Shown: positions 1-8,295, counted from the stretch's first letter. The stretch: DNA of 35,276 bases from Verrucomicrobiota bacterium (GCA_018239845.1 JAFEGO010000035.1:1-35276), one strand, 5' to 3'. Notes: a model not told the origin generated them from the letters alone. A program made the numbers and translations.

Positions 1-418
1 CGTCCTTCTTGGCCGGCTCGGCCGGACGCTGCGGAGGCTGGCCGCCCCGGCGCCGCGGGGCATTTTTGTCCCGCATGAGGCCGCTCAGGATGAGGTTGGT
101 CAGGCTCACGATCAGCGCCCCGCCGAGGGCCGACCAGAAGCTGGCGACGTGAAAACCATCGACCAGCTTGCCGACCCAAAAGAACAACAAGGCATTGATC
201 ACGATCACGCCGAGCCCCATGGTGAGCAAAATGAACGGCAACGTGAAGATCAGCAGCAACGGTTTGATGATGGCGTTGAAGAAGCTCAGGAGCAGCACGA
301 CCTTGATCAGCACCGTGGTATTATCACAGCTGAGGCCGGTTACGATATTGGTCGCCAGCGTCACGCCCAGCGCCAGCACGGCCCAGCTCACCAGCAATTG
401 AAGCACACGGTTGTTCAT
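1..418 (-). CDS. Phage holin family 4 (PF04020-like) membrane protein, 3' end cut by window edge
   Basis: The reverse strand reads from an ATG at 418 (MNNRVLQLLVSWAVLALG) for 139 codons to the window edge without a stop, so the C-terminus is missing. Residues about 4-25, 34-75 and 92-115 form hydrophobic segments, with the family-like core FFNAIIKPLLLIFTLPF and a small GxxxxxxxNALLF stretch. The visible end is a basic, Pro- and Gln-rich tail that looks cytoplasmic. This pattern fits the small four-helix membrane proteins annotated as phage holin family 4 or YvlD-like. Their function is unknown, and the name does not mean a prophage is present. The gene is divergent from the glycosyltransferase with only 36 bp between start codons, so their promoters must overlap each other or a coding region. 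Family assignment rests on recalled sequence pattern. Confidence 0.75.
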   Translation of the reverse strand, partial: MNNRVLQLLVSWAVLALGVTLATNIVTGLSCDNTTVLIKVVLLLSFFNAIIKPLLLIFTLPFILLTMGLGVIVINALLFFWVGKLVDGFHVASFWSALGGALIVSLTNLILSGLMRDKNAPRRRGGQPPQRPAEPAKKD

Positions 419-454
419 GGGAATGTCACTTTCCCCCCAGCAGCTCCCCGGGCA

Positions 455-1543
455 ATGAAAATCCTCTTCGTCCAGGATTGCCTCCGCAGCGGCGGCACCG
501 AGCGCCAGACGGTGCTCCTCGCCAACGCCTTCGCCGCCGCCGGCCACGCGACGACGCTGCTGACCTTCCGCCCCGGCGGCCGGCTCGCCCGCACCGTCTC
601 GCCCCAAGTCGCACGCCGCACGCTCCAGCCGTTCGACACGCACCTCGACTGGTTTGCGCCGGGGCTCCTCCGAGCAGCAGGAGCCATCGCACCTGATATC
701 ATTCTTTGCATGGGCCGCATGGCCAACGGCTACGCCGGTCGCCTGCAGCATCGTTTCCCGGCGGCCGCCGTGGTCGGCACGATGCGCACCGGCAAATCCC
801 TTCCCGCCGTCTATCAGCGCTCGCTGCGGGCCGTTAGCCACATCGTCGCCAACAGCCACGATGCCCGCGACACGCTCGTCACCCGCTACGGCCTCGCGCC
901 GGAAAAGATCGCGGTCATCCACAACGCCCTCGTCTTCCCGCCCGAGTCCGCCCTCTGGCGCAACGAGCCGCTCCGCGTCCGCTACGGCGCCACCGCCGCC
1001 ACCCGCGTCCTCCTCAATGTCGGCATGTTCCGTCCCGAGAAAAACCAGCGCGAGTTGATCGAGGTCGCCGCCGGCTTGCCCGCGCAGCTCGACTGGCAGC
1101 TCTGGCTCGCGGGCGACGGCCCGACCCGACCCGCTTGCGAGCGTCTCGTCGCCGAAAAGAAACTCGGCTCCCGCGTAAAATTCCTCGGCTTCCACCAAGA
1201 CCCCACGCCGCTCTACTGCGCCGCCGATCTCGCCGTGCACGCCTCGGTCAGCGAGGCCTTGTCCAATTTCCTGATCGAGGCGCAGGCCCACGGTCTCCTC
1301 GCCGTCGCCAGCGAAGCGCAGGGCATCCGCGAGTGCTTCCGGTCCGGCCGCACCGGCTGGGCGATTCCGCAGGGCGACCGCGCGGCCTTCCGCGACACCC
1401 TCACCCGCCGCCTCAGCGAACCCGCCCTCGCGCACGCCGAGCGCTCCGCCGACGCCCGGCGTTTCGCCCGGGAGGCCTTCGACCCGCAGACGCAGGTTGC
1501 GGCCTACCTGAATCTCTTTAAAAGTCTCCTCCGCCACCCATGA
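455..1543 (+). CDS. GT4-family (GT-B fold) glycosyltransferase
   Basis: A 362-residue protein starting MKILFVQDCLRSGGTERQ, the usual N-terminal Rossmann opening of GT4 retaining glycosyltransferases, with the SGGTER loop. The second Rossmann domain has LLNVGMFRPEKNQ near residue 187, LWLAGDGPTR, VKFLGFHQDP near 245, and the nucleotide-sugar motif around SEALSNFLIEAQAHG near 267, which contains the family's E-x7-E type glutamates. It would transfer a sugar from an NDP- or UDP-sugar to a lipid or polysaccharide acceptor at the cytoplasmic membrane; the acceptor cannot be read from sequence. The frame is open upstream to 149, but that extension is low-complexity, antisense to the holin-family gene and lies before the natural fold start, so the ATG at 455 was chosen. 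Its stop overlaps the next gene's start as ATGA at 1540-1543, implying translational coupling. Confidence 0.9.
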   Translation: MKILFVQDCLRSGGTERQTVLLANAFAAAGHATTLLTFRPGGRLARTVSPQVARRTLQPFDTHLDWFAPGLLRAAGAIAPDIILCMGRMANGYAGRLQHRFPAAAVVGTMRTGKSLPAVYQRSLRAVSHIVANSHDARDTLVTRYGLAPEKIAVIHNALVFPPESALWRNEPLRVRYGATAATRVLLNVGMFRPEKNQRELIEVAAGLPAQLDWQLWLAGDGPTRPACERLVAEKKLGSRVKFLGFHQDPTPLYCAADLAVHASVSEALSNFLIEAQAHGLLAVASEAQGIRECFRSGRTGWAIPQGDRAAFRDTLTRRLSEPALAHAERSADARRFAREAFDPQTQVAAYLNLFKSLLRHP

Positions 1544-2307
1544 CCAACCAGCAGCGCATCGACCTCATCGAGCGTTTCATCCGCGAGCACAAGTACGCCG
1601 ATCTCCAGACCCTCGCGGCCAAGTTCAGCGGCTCGCTCTCCACGGTCCGCCGGGCTCTCGACGCCCTGGAGTCCCGTGGCGTGGTCCGGCGCCACCACGG
1701 TGGCGCGTCCCTCGTCGAGACCGACGCCGTTTCCCAGGAGTACGATTTTATCGCCCGCGATCAGCGTCACCCCGAGGAGAAATTCGCCATCGCCAGCATC
1801 GTCGCCGCCCTCGTGAAACCGGGCATGACCGTAATTCTCGACGGCGGCAGCACCACCTACGCCGTCGCCCGCCTGCTCGCGGAAAAACGCCTCCAGATCA
1901 TCACCAACTCCCTCCCCGTCGCCAGCCTCTTCAGCGACATCGGCAGCGCCGAGACCATTGTCACCGGCGGCAATATCTACAGCCGCCTCGGCGTCCTCGT
2001 CGGCCCGCTCTGCGAACAGTCCTTCGACCAGACCCACGCCGACCTCGCGATCCTCGGCGGCGCCGGCATCACCGAGAGCGGCATCTGGAATCACAACGCC
2101 CTCATCGTCGCTGCCCAGCGCAAGATGATCGCCGCCGCCGAGCGCACCGTCTTCGCCCTCGACGAGTCCAAGTTCGGCCGCAAGGCCCTCAGCCTCACCA
2201 GTCCCTTCGACGCGCGTTTCACCATCGTCACCAACACCCGCCCTGCCCCCGCCGTCGTCCGCTCCATCGCCACGTCCGGCGCGACCCTCACGGTCGCGGC
2301 CAAATGA
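1540..2307 (+). CDS. DeoR/GlpR-family transcriptional regulator
   Basis: A 255-residue protein with an N-terminal winged helix-turn-helix (residues about 1-57: RIDLIERFIREHKYADLQTL, then STVRRALDALESRGVVRRHHGGA). It continues into the DeoR sensor domain, with LDGGSTTYAVARLL near residue 103, ITNSLPVA near 126, VTGGNIY near 147 and the distal ALDESKFGR near 214. DeoR-type proteins normally repress sugar or nucleoside catabolic genes and are released by a phosphorylated sugar ligand bound in the ISOCOT-like domain. No catabolic genes adjoin it. Its only coupled neighbour is the glycosyltransferase (4-bp overlap), so its target is not evident from context. Length is typical for the family. Confidence 0.9.
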   Translation: MTNQQRIDLIERFIREHKYADLQTLAAKFSGSLSTVRRALDALESRGVVRRHHGGASLVETDAVSQEYDFIARDQRHPEEKFAIASIVAALVKPGMTVILDGGSTTYAVARLLAEKRLQIITNSLPVASLFSDIGSAETIVTGGNIYSRLGVLVGPLCEQSFDQTHADLAILGGAGITESGIWNHNALIVAAQRKMIAAAERTVFALDESKFGRKALSLTSPFDARFTIVTNTRPAPAVVRSIATSGATLTVAAK

Positions 2308-2313
2308 AACCGG

Positions 2314-2343
2314 AATCGGCCACAATCGGACACAATTGGACCA
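2314..2343. repeat. Three-unit 10-bp direct repeat (aatcggNcac type)
   Basis: Three consecutive 10-bp words in the uvrA leader: aatcggccac, aatcggacac, aattggacca. The array begins 6 bases after the deoR-type stop codon. It is one of three decamer arrays in the window; the others are at 2428-2457 and 14826-14855. Confidence 0.75.
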
Positions 2344-2344
2344 T

Positions 2345-2374
2345 TCGCCGCGCGCCAAAGCGGCGCTCCTGACA
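2345..2374 (-). repeat. Degenerate single GTAG-type hairpin element
   Basis: Read on the minus strand this begins GTCAGGAGCGCCGCTTTGGC and contains a short hairpin, gcgcc-gcttt-ggcgc. It resembles one arm of the GTAG-headed palindromes at 10297 and 12538 (the 12582-12604 arm starts GTAGGAGCG on this strand), but has GTCAG instead of GTAG. It lies between the two decamer arrays upstream of uvrA. Confidence 0.5.
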
Positions 2375-2427
2375 ACCCTCTGTCAGCAGACTTCGTTTTC
2401 CGCTCGCCCCGGATTGCCAACGTCCAA

Positions 2428-2457
2428 TCCGTGTTCATCCGTGTCCTTCCGTGGTTA
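2428..2457. repeat. Three-unit 10-bp direct repeat containing the uvrA GTG start
   Basis: Three 10-bp words: tccgtgttca, tccgtgtcct, tccgtggtta. The third word contains the GTG (2451) that opens the uvrA frame, followed by GTT AAA AAA. The leader therefore seems to have been written by the repeat rather than by a conventional ribosome binding site; no Shine-Dalgarno sequence is visible. Confidence 0.8.
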
Positions 2458-5400
2458 AAAAATCCTCCACCTCCGCCGTCGTCCCTAGCGCCGCTCCCGA
2501 GCACATCCGCCTGCGCGGCGTCCGACAGAACAACCTCAAGGGCTTCGACCTCGACATCCCGCTCGGCAAGTACATCGCCGTCACCGGCCTGAGCGGCGCG
2601 GGCAAGTCCTCCCTCGTCTTCGACACCCTCCACGCCGAGGGCCAGCGGCGCTACGTCGAGACGTTCAGCGCCTACACCCGCCAGTTCCTCGACCTCCTCG
2701 ACAAGCCCAAGGTCGACGCCATCGAGAACATCCGCCCCTCCATCGCCATCGAGCAGAGCAACACCGTCAAGACCTCCCGCTCCACCGTGGGCACGATGAC
2801 GGAGCTCACCGATTTCTTCAAAGTCTGGTTCAGCCACGTCGCCGAGTGCTTCGACCCTGCCACCGGCGAAAAGGTCGAGGACGACAACCCCCAGTCCATC
2901 TGGGCCAAGACCGCCGCCGCGCACGCCAACCGCTCCGTCATCGTCGCCTTCAAGGTCACGAAGCCCGACAACCTCACCTGGCCCGAGATCCTCCAAAGCC
3001 TCAAGGGCCAGTCCTACGTCCGCGTCCTCCTCGCCGACGGCACCGTCTATCGTATCGACAATTTGCTTACAAGCACGCCCGCCGCCCTCACGACCCACCT
3101 CTACGTCGCCCAGGACCGCCTCGCCGTCGCCCCCGCGCAAAAATCCCGCTTCCTCGAGGCCGTCGAAACCGCCCTCCACTTCGGGAAAAACGAGGTCTTC
3201 CTGTTCGCCACCCCCGAGGCCGCGCCCGCCTCCGCCCCCTTCGGCGAGATCGGCCATTTCTCCCGCGGTCTGCACTCGCCCAAAACCGGTCGCACCTTCC
3301 GCCCCGCGAGCCCCGCGCTCTTCTCTTTTAACTCGCCGCTCGGCGCCTGCCCGCAATGCCGCGGTTTCGGCCGCGTGATCGAGATCGACTACCGGCTCGC
3401 CGTCCCCGACCAGTCCCTCTCGCTCGACGACGGCGCCATCAAGTGCTGGGAGAGCGAGATCTACGGCGAGTCCAAGAAGGACCTCTATGTCTTCGCCAAG
3501 CGCCGCAAGATTCCCACCAACATCCCCTTCGCCAAACTCACGCCCGAGCAGCAGGCCTTCGTCATCGACGGCGAGCCCGGCTACGGCGAGGAAAACGGCA
3601 AGACCTGGCCCACCTACTGGTACGGCGTGAAGGGTTTCTTCCGCTGGCTCGAAAAGAACACCTACAAGATGCACGTGCGCGTCTTCCTCGCGCGCTACCG
3701 GGCCTACAATCCCTGTCCCGCCTGCGGCGGCCAGCGCCTCCAGCCCGAGTCCCTCTGCTGGAAATGGCAAGGCCGCACCCTCCCCGACCTCTACCAAATC
3801 CCCGTCAGCGACCTGCTGTCCCTCATTAGTCATTGGACATTAGGCATTGGTCATTCAGGCGAGTCCGCCCACAGCGCTGACTTGGCCTTTGATTCGATCC
3901 GGACTCGTCTGCGCTACCTCCAGCAAGTCGGCCTCGGCTATCTCACGCTCGACCGCCAGTCGAAGACCCTCTCCGGCGGCGAGGTCCAGCGCGTCAACCT
4001 CACGTCTTGCCTCGGTACTTCATTAGTTGATACGCTCTTCGTCCTCGATGAGCCCAGTGTCGGCCTGCACCCGCGCGACATCGACCGCCTGATCGCGATC
4101 ATCCGCACGCTCACCGACACCGGCAACACGGTGGTCGTCGTCGAGCACGACGAGGCGATGATCCGCGCCGCCGACCACGTGATCGAGGTCGGCCCCGAGC
4201 CCGGCAGCAAGGGCGGCAACATCGTCTTCACCGGCTCCGTCCCCGCCCTTCTCAAATCGAAGGACAGCATCACCGGCGCCTACTTCTCCGGCCGCGAGAG
4301 CATCCCCACGCCCGCCCAGCGCCGCACCGTCACCGCGGCCACGCCGCGTCTCACCTTCAAAAACGCCACCAAGCACAATCTCCGCGGCGTCACCCTCGCG
4401 CTCCCGCTCCAGCGCCTCGTCTGCCTCTCCGGCGTCTCCGGCTCCGGCAAGTCCACGCTGCTCAACCACGTCATCTACCAGGGCCTGCTTGCCCAGCGCC
4501 TCCAGCTCACGGAGGACGCCGCCGTCATCGAGTCGATCACACCCGCGCCGGCCGACGCGCCGTTTTCCGAAATCCTCCTCGTCGACCAGTCGCCGCTCTC
4601 GCGCACCCCGCGCTCCAATCCCGCCCTCTACACCGAGGCCTGGGACCTCATCCGCGAGCTCTACGCCGCGACGCCCGCCGCCAAAGAAGCCGGCTTCACC
4701 CACTCCTCCTTCTCCTTCAACAGCGGCGACGGCCGCTGCGACCACTGTCAGGGTCTCGGCTACGAGCGCGTTGAGATGCAGTTCCTCTCCGACGTCTTCG
4801 TGCCCTGCCCCGTCTGCGACAGCCGCCGCTTCAAGCCCGAGGTTCTCGCCATCCGCTGGTCCGACCGCTCCGTCGCCGACCTCCTCAACACGTCCGTCTC
4901 CGACGCCCTCGTCCTCTTCGCCGATCACCCCGAGATCCGCACGCGCCTGACGCCCCTCGAAAGCGTCGGCCTCGGCTACCTCACCCTCGGCCAGCCCCTC
5001 AACACCCTCAGCGGCGGCGAATCCCAGCGCCTCAAGCTCGTCCGCTACCTCGGTGGCTTCACCTCCGAGCAATCGAAAATCGAGAATCCAGAATCGAAAA
5101 TCCCAACAGGAGCCCTGCTCCTGTTGGACGAGCCCACCACCGGCCTCCACCGCCACGACGTCAAACGCCTCCTCACCGTCCTGCAGGCTCTCGTGGACCG
5201 CGGCCACAGTGTGATCGTGATCGAGCACAATCTCGACGTTCTCAAATCCGCCGACTGGCTGATCGAGGTCGGACCCGAAGCCGGCGCTGAGGGCGGCCGC
5301 ATCATCGCCGAAGGCCCGCCCGAGTCGGTTGCCAGAGCGGAGACGGCCACCTCTCCCTTCTTGCGCGAAGTGCTTGCCGATTTCGGATCGGCAATACCGG

Positions 5401-8195
5401 ATACCGGATTACTCGCCGCCGAAGACCCCGCTCCTTACATCCCCTTTCCGGTATCCGGTATCCCCGATCCGCAATTAGTCATCACCGGCGCGCGCGAGAA
5501 CAACCTGAAGAACCTCTCCCTCGCCATCGCCCACCGCGAGCTCACGGTCGTCACCGGCGTCTCCGGTTCGGGCAAGTCCACCCTCGCCTTCGACATCGTG
5601 TTTGCCGAGGGCCAGCGGCGGTTCATGGAGTCGATGTCGCCCTACGCGCGGCAGTTCGTCGAACAACTCCCGCGGCCCGCCGTGGACCGGCTCACCGGCA
5701 TCCCGCCGACCGTCGCCATCGAGCAGCGCGTCACCCGCGGCTCCCGCAAGTCCACCGTCGCGACCATCACCGAGGTCGCCCAGTACCTCCGCCTCCTCTA
5801 CGCGCGCCTCGGCACGCAGCATCACCCCGACACCGACAAGCCCGTCACGCCGCTCTCGCCCGGCCAGCTCCGCGCCCTGCTGACCCGCGTGCTCGCCACG
5901 CCCGCCGCCAAACGCGCAAAGCATCTCTACCTCTGCGCCCCGCTCATCCGCGGCCGCAAGGGCCACCACCAGCCCATCGCCACGTGGATCGAGAACCAGG
6001 GCTACGAGCTCATGCGCGCCGACGGCAAGCTCACCCGCGTCGATGCCTTCCAAAAACTCGACCGCTACAAGGAGCACGACATCGAGGTCGTCGTCGCCGA
6101 CCTGAAGGACAAGGAAACCAAATCCGGCCCGGCCCTCGACCGCGCGCTAAAGGTCGGCAAAGGCGCCTGCTTCCTCCTTACGCCGCAGGGCGATGTCCTG
6201 TCGTGGTTCTCCACCACGCGCACCGACATCGAGACCGGTGAGAGTTTCCCCGAGCTCGATCCGAAGAATTTTTCCTTCAACTCCCCGCGCGGTTGGTGCC
6301 CCACCTGCCGCGGCCACGGCCACGTTTTTCCGTGGATGCTGGAGGAGACCGACGACGAGGAGAAGGAAGACCCCGCCGCGCGCCTGCGCGAGTTCGGCAT
6401 CGATTCGGCCGACGACCTCACCGATGAGGGCACACTGTGCCCCGAGTGCCACGGCGCCCGCCTCAACCGCGTGGGCCGCTCCGTTAAACTCCACTTCAAG
6501 CCCGCCGCCAAGCAGCCGCCGCTCTCCCTGCCCGGCCTGCTCGCCTCCGTCCCGTCGCAGCTGCTCACCCGACTCCGCGCGCTTGAGCTCGACGCCCGCG
6601 GCAAGCTCATCACGCAGGACATCGTGCCGCAGATCGAGGAGCGCCTGAAATTCCTCGATCACGTCGGCCTCGGCTACCTCTCGCTCGACCGGCCCACCGG
6701 CACGCTCTCCGGCGGCGAGGCCCAGCGCATCCGCCTCGCCGCGCAGCTCGGCACCAATCTCGCCGGCGTCCTCTATGTCCTCGACGAGCCCAGCATCGGC
6801 CTCCACGCCCGCGACAACGACCGCCTGATCGAGACGCTCCAGTCGCTCCGCGAAAAAGGAAACACCCTCCTCGTCGTCGAGCACGACGACGAGCTGATGG
6901 CCCGCGCCGACAAGATCCTCGACCTCGGGCCCGCCGCCGGCATCCACGGCGGCGAACTCCTCGCGCACGGCACCCCCGCCGAGATCCGCGCCAGCCAGAA
7001 ATCCCTCACCGGCCTCTTTCTCGCCAAAGGCATCAAGCACCCGTGGCGTGGGGAATACCGGATTTTGGAAACCGGAAACCGGAAACAGCCGTGGCTAGAA
7101 ATGAGCGATATCCGCTTCCGCAACCTCAAGGGCTTCGATCTGCGCCTGCCCCCCGGCAAGCTCATCATGGTCGCCGGTCCCAGCGGCGCCGGCAAATCCA
7201 CGCTCTTCCGCGATCTCCTCCAGCCCGCCGTCAGCCACGCGATCAAGACCCAGAATAATAAGCTCACGGGCAAAGCCTTCGTCAAAGCCACCGGCTTCAC
7301 TGCCGACGACGCCAATCCGGTATCCGGTATCAAAAATCCGGTATTCAGCACCCTCACCGGCGCGTCCGGTTTCCGCTCGGTTATCGAGGTGGACCAATCG
7401 CCCATCGGCAAGACGCCGCGCTCCACGCCCGCGACGTACCTCGGTATCTTCGATCTCATCCGCCAGTTCTTCGCCTCGCTGCCCGAGTCGAAGATCCGCG
7501 GCTTCGGTCCCGGACGTTTCTCCTTCAATACGGCGGGCGGACGCTGTCCGACCTGCGAAGGCGCGGGCCGCATCAAGCTGGAGATGGCGTTCATGCCCGA
7601 CACGTATCTGCCCTGCGACGACTGTCGCGGCTCCCGCTACAGCCCCGACCTCGCGGAGATCACCTGGAAGGGGAAGAACATCGGCCAGGTCCTCCAGCTC
7701 ACGTTCGAGGAGGCCGCGACGTTCTTCGATTTCCACAGCCAGCTCTCGCAGGTGTGCCAGCTCATGGTCGATTGCGGCCTCGGCTACCTCACGCTCGGCC
7801 AGAGTTCGCCCACGCTCTCCGGCGGCGAAGCCCAGCGCCTCAAGCTCGTCACCGAGCTTTCCGCCGGCCTCGCGACCTACCGCGAGCGCTCGCGCGGCAC
7901 GCTCCCGCGCAACCTATACCTCCTCGAGGAGCCGACCATCGGCCTGCACCTGAGCGACTGCGAAAAGCTAATCCCCGTGCTGCACTCGCTCGTCGATCAG
8001 GGCCACACGGTTGTCGTGATCGAGCACCACCTCGATCTCCTCGCCGAGGCCGACTACATCATCGAACTCGGCCCGGTCGGCGGCCCCGCTGGCGGCGAAC
8101 TCCTCTACCAGGGCGAGCTCGCCGGCCTCCTCAAGGTGAAGCGCAGCCCCACCGCCCCCTACCTGAAGGCCAAGCTGAACCAGTTCAAAAAGTAA
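2451..8195 (+). CDS. uvrA: Double-length UvrA excinuclease subunit A with four ABC ATPase modules
   Basis: UvrA is the damage-recognition ATPase of nucleotide excision repair and loads UvrB on DNA. Usual UvrA is about 940 residues with two ABC modules; this one has 1914 and four, a tandem-fused form known in chlamydiae. Walker A motifs lie near residues 46 (GLSGAGKSS), 661 (GVSGSGKST), 1036 (GVSGSGKST) and 1576 (GPSGAGKST). Signatures LSGGE are near 507, 853, 1419 and 1789. Walker B is LDEP near 530, 889 and 1443, but LLEEP near 1823. Each module has a CxxC pair, for example CPQC at 300 with CPAC near 422, and CDHC near 763 with CPVC near 786. The halves are diverged, so this is not an assembly duplication. 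The start is a GTG at 2451 inside a decamer repeat, 17 codons before the conserved HIRLRGVRQNNLK. Several loops carry in-frame 7-bp repeat inserts, listed separately. Confidence 0.96.
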   Translation: MVKKSSTSAVVPSAAPEHIRLRGVRQNNLKGFDLDIPLGKYIAVTGLSGAGKSSLVFDTLHAEGQRRYVETFSAYTRQFLDLLDKPKVDAIENIRPSIAIEQSNTVKTSRSTVGTMTELTDFFKVWFSHVAECFDPATGEKVEDDNPQSIWAKTAAAHANRSVIVAFKVTKPDNLTWPEILQSLKGQSYVRVLLADGTVYRIDNLLTSTPAALTTHLYVAQDRLAVAPAQKSRFLEAVETALHFGKNEVFLFATPEAAPASAPFGEIGHFSRGLHSPKTGRTFRPASPALFSFNSPLGACPQCRGFGRVIEIDYRLAVPDQSLSLDDGAIKCWESEIYGESKKDLYVFAKRRKIPTNIPFAKLTPEQQAFVIDGEPGYGEENGKTWPTYWYGVKGFFRWLEKNTYKMHVRVFLARYRAYNPCPACGGQRLQPESLCWKWQGRTLPDLYQIPVSDLLSLISHWTLGIGHSGESAHSADLAFDSIRTRLRYLQQVGLGYLTLDRQSKTLSGGEVQRVNLTSCLGTSLVDTLFVLDEPSVGLHPRDIDRLIAIIRTLTDTGNTVVVVEHDEAMIRAADHVIEVGPEPGSKGGNIVFTGSVPALLKSKDSITGAYFSGRESIPTPAQRRTVTAATPRLTFKNATKHNLRGVTLALPLQRLVCLSGVSGSGKSTLLNHVIYQGLLAQRLQLTEDAAVIESITPAPADAPFSEILLVDQSPLSRTPRSNPALYTEAWDLIRELYAATPAAKEAGFTHSSFSFNSGDGRCDHCQGLGYERVEMQFLSDVFVPCPVCDSRRFKPEVLAIRWSDRSVADLLNTSVSDALVLFADHPEIRTRLTPLESVGLGYLTLGQPLNTLSGGESQRLKLVRYLGGFTSEQSKIENPESKIPTGALLLLDEPTTGLHRHDVKRLLTVLQALVDRGHSVIVIEHNLDVLKSADWLIEVGPEAGAEGGRIIAEGPPESVARAETATSPFLREVLADFGSAIPDTGLLAAEDPAPYIPFPVSGIPDPQLVITGARENNLKNLSLAIAHRELTVVTGVSGSGKSTLAFDIVFAEGQRRFMESMSPYARQFVEQLPRPAVDRLTGIPPTVAIEQRVTRGSRKSTVATITEVAQYLRLLYARLGTQHHPDTDKPVTPLSPGQLRALLTRVLATPAAKRAKHLYLCAPLIRGRKGHHQPIATWIENQGYELMRADGKLTRVDAFQKLDRYKEHDIEVVVADLKDKETKSGPALDRALKVGKGACFLLTPQGDVLSWFSTTRTDIETGESFPELDPKNFSFNSPRGWCPTCRGHGHVFPWMLEETDDEEKEDPAARLREFGIDSADDLTDEGTLCPECHGARLNRVGRSVKLHFKPAAKQPPLSLPGLLASVPSQLLTRLRALELDARGKLITQDIVPQIEERLKFLDHVGLGYLSLDRPTGTLSGGEAQRIRLAAQLGTNLAGVLYVLDEPSIGLHARDNDRLIETLQSLREKGNTLLVVEHDDELMARADKILDLGPAAGIHGGELLAHGTPAEIRASQKSLTGLFLAKGIKHPWRGEYRILETGNRKQPWLEMSDIRFRNLKGFDLRLPPGKLIMVAGPSGAGKSTLFRDLLQPAVSHAIKTQNNKLTGKAFVKATGFTADDANPVSGIKNPVFSTLTGASGFRSVIEVDQSPIGKTPRSTPATYLGIFDLIRQFFASLPESKIRGFGPGRFSFNTAGGRCPTCEGAGRIKLEMAFMPDTYLPCDDCRGSRYSPDLAEITWKGKNIGQVLQLTFEEAATFFDFHSQLSQVCQLMVDCGLGYLTLGQSSPTLSGGEAQRLKLVTELSAGLATYRERSRGTLPRNLYLLEEPTIGLHLSDCEKLIPVLHSLVDQGHTVVVIEHHLDLLAEADYIIELGPVGGPAGGELLYQGELAGLLKVKRSPTAPYLKAKLNQFKK
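3824..3858 (+). repeat. In-frame 5 x 7-bp array inside uvrA (CATTRGN type)
   Basis: Five heptamers in a row: cattagt, cattgga, cattagg, cattggt, cattcag. They encode part of LISHWTLGIGHSGES at UvrA residues about 459-470, just ahead of the first ABC signature. The block is far more AT-rich than the gene around it. The word TTGGTCA is also a heptamer of the cyanobacterial STRR repeats (established knowledge, recalled). Confidence 0.85.
5071..5105 (+). repeat. In-frame 5 x 7-bp array inside uvrA (AATCGAA type)
   Basis: Five heptamers: aatcgaa, aatcgag, aatccag, aatcgaa, aatccca. They encode QSKIENPESKIP, UvrA residues about 874-886, between the second LSGGE signature and its Walker B. Ordinary UvrA has a short variable loop here. 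Confidence 0.85.
5391..5475. repeat. Inverted pair of CCGGTAT heptamers at the uvrA fusion junction
   Basis: Two ATACCGG heptamers at 5394-5407 are matched by two CCGGTAT heptamers at 5448-5461, giving a perfect 15-bp inverted repeat around a loop of about 38 bases. CCCCGAT and CCGCAAT follow in register. The element encodes UvrA residues about 982-1009, the linker between the second and third ABC modules, which is where the two UvrA copies are joined. Confidence 0.8.
7055..7089 (+). repeat. In-frame 5 x 7-bp array inside uvrA (AAACCGG type)
   Basis: Five heptamers: ataccgg, attttgg, aaaccgg, aaaccgg, aaacagc. They encode about YRILETGNRKQP (UvrA residues 1536-1547), in the linker between the third and fourth ABC modules. 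Confidence 0.85.
7314..7348 (+). repeat. In-frame 5 x 7-bp array inside uvrA (AATCCGG type)
   Basis: Five heptamers: aatccgg, tatccgg, tatcaaa, aatccgg, tattcag. They encode NPVSGIKNPVFS (UvrA residues about 1622-1633), between the fourth Walker A and its zinc-binding region. Confidence 0.85.
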
Positions 8196-8210
8196 CGCCC
8201 ACCACCTGTT

Positions 8211-8283
8211 TTTACACGAAGATCGCAAAGATCGCCAAGGCTGAGCCGTCTTTCCTTCGCGGTCTTTGCGATCTTGGTGTAAA
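8211..8283. repeat. Imperfect 29-bp inverted repeat between converging genes
   Basis: The arms at 8211-8239 and 8255-8283 are inverted copies with 3 mismatches over 29 positions and a 15-base loop. The left arm is built of 9-bp words (aagatcgca, aagatcgcc). It lies in the 100-bp gap between the uvrA stop and the converging response-regulator stop, where it could act as a bidirectional terminator hairpin. No strong T-tract follows, so it is listed as a repeat. Confidence 0.75.
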
Positions 8284-8295
8284 GCAATCAGTCGA

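Noticed and set aside
149..454. N-terminal extension of the glycosyltransferase
   Set aside because: Gln/Asp/His-rich, antisense to the holin-family gene, and before the natural MKILFVQDC start.
2091..3833. Minus-strand open frame of 580 codons over uvrA
   Set aside because: Low-complexity Gly/Glu/Ala sequence opposite well conserved UvrA motifs; an antisense shadow.
3824..7348. Heptamer arrays as CRISPR or as frameshift damage in uvrA
   Set aside because: Units are 7 bp without spacers, and the frame stays open through every array with all downstream motifs present.
2451..8195. Double uvrA as an assembly duplication
   Set aside because: The two halves differ throughout in sequence and have different linkers, so they are diverged copies.
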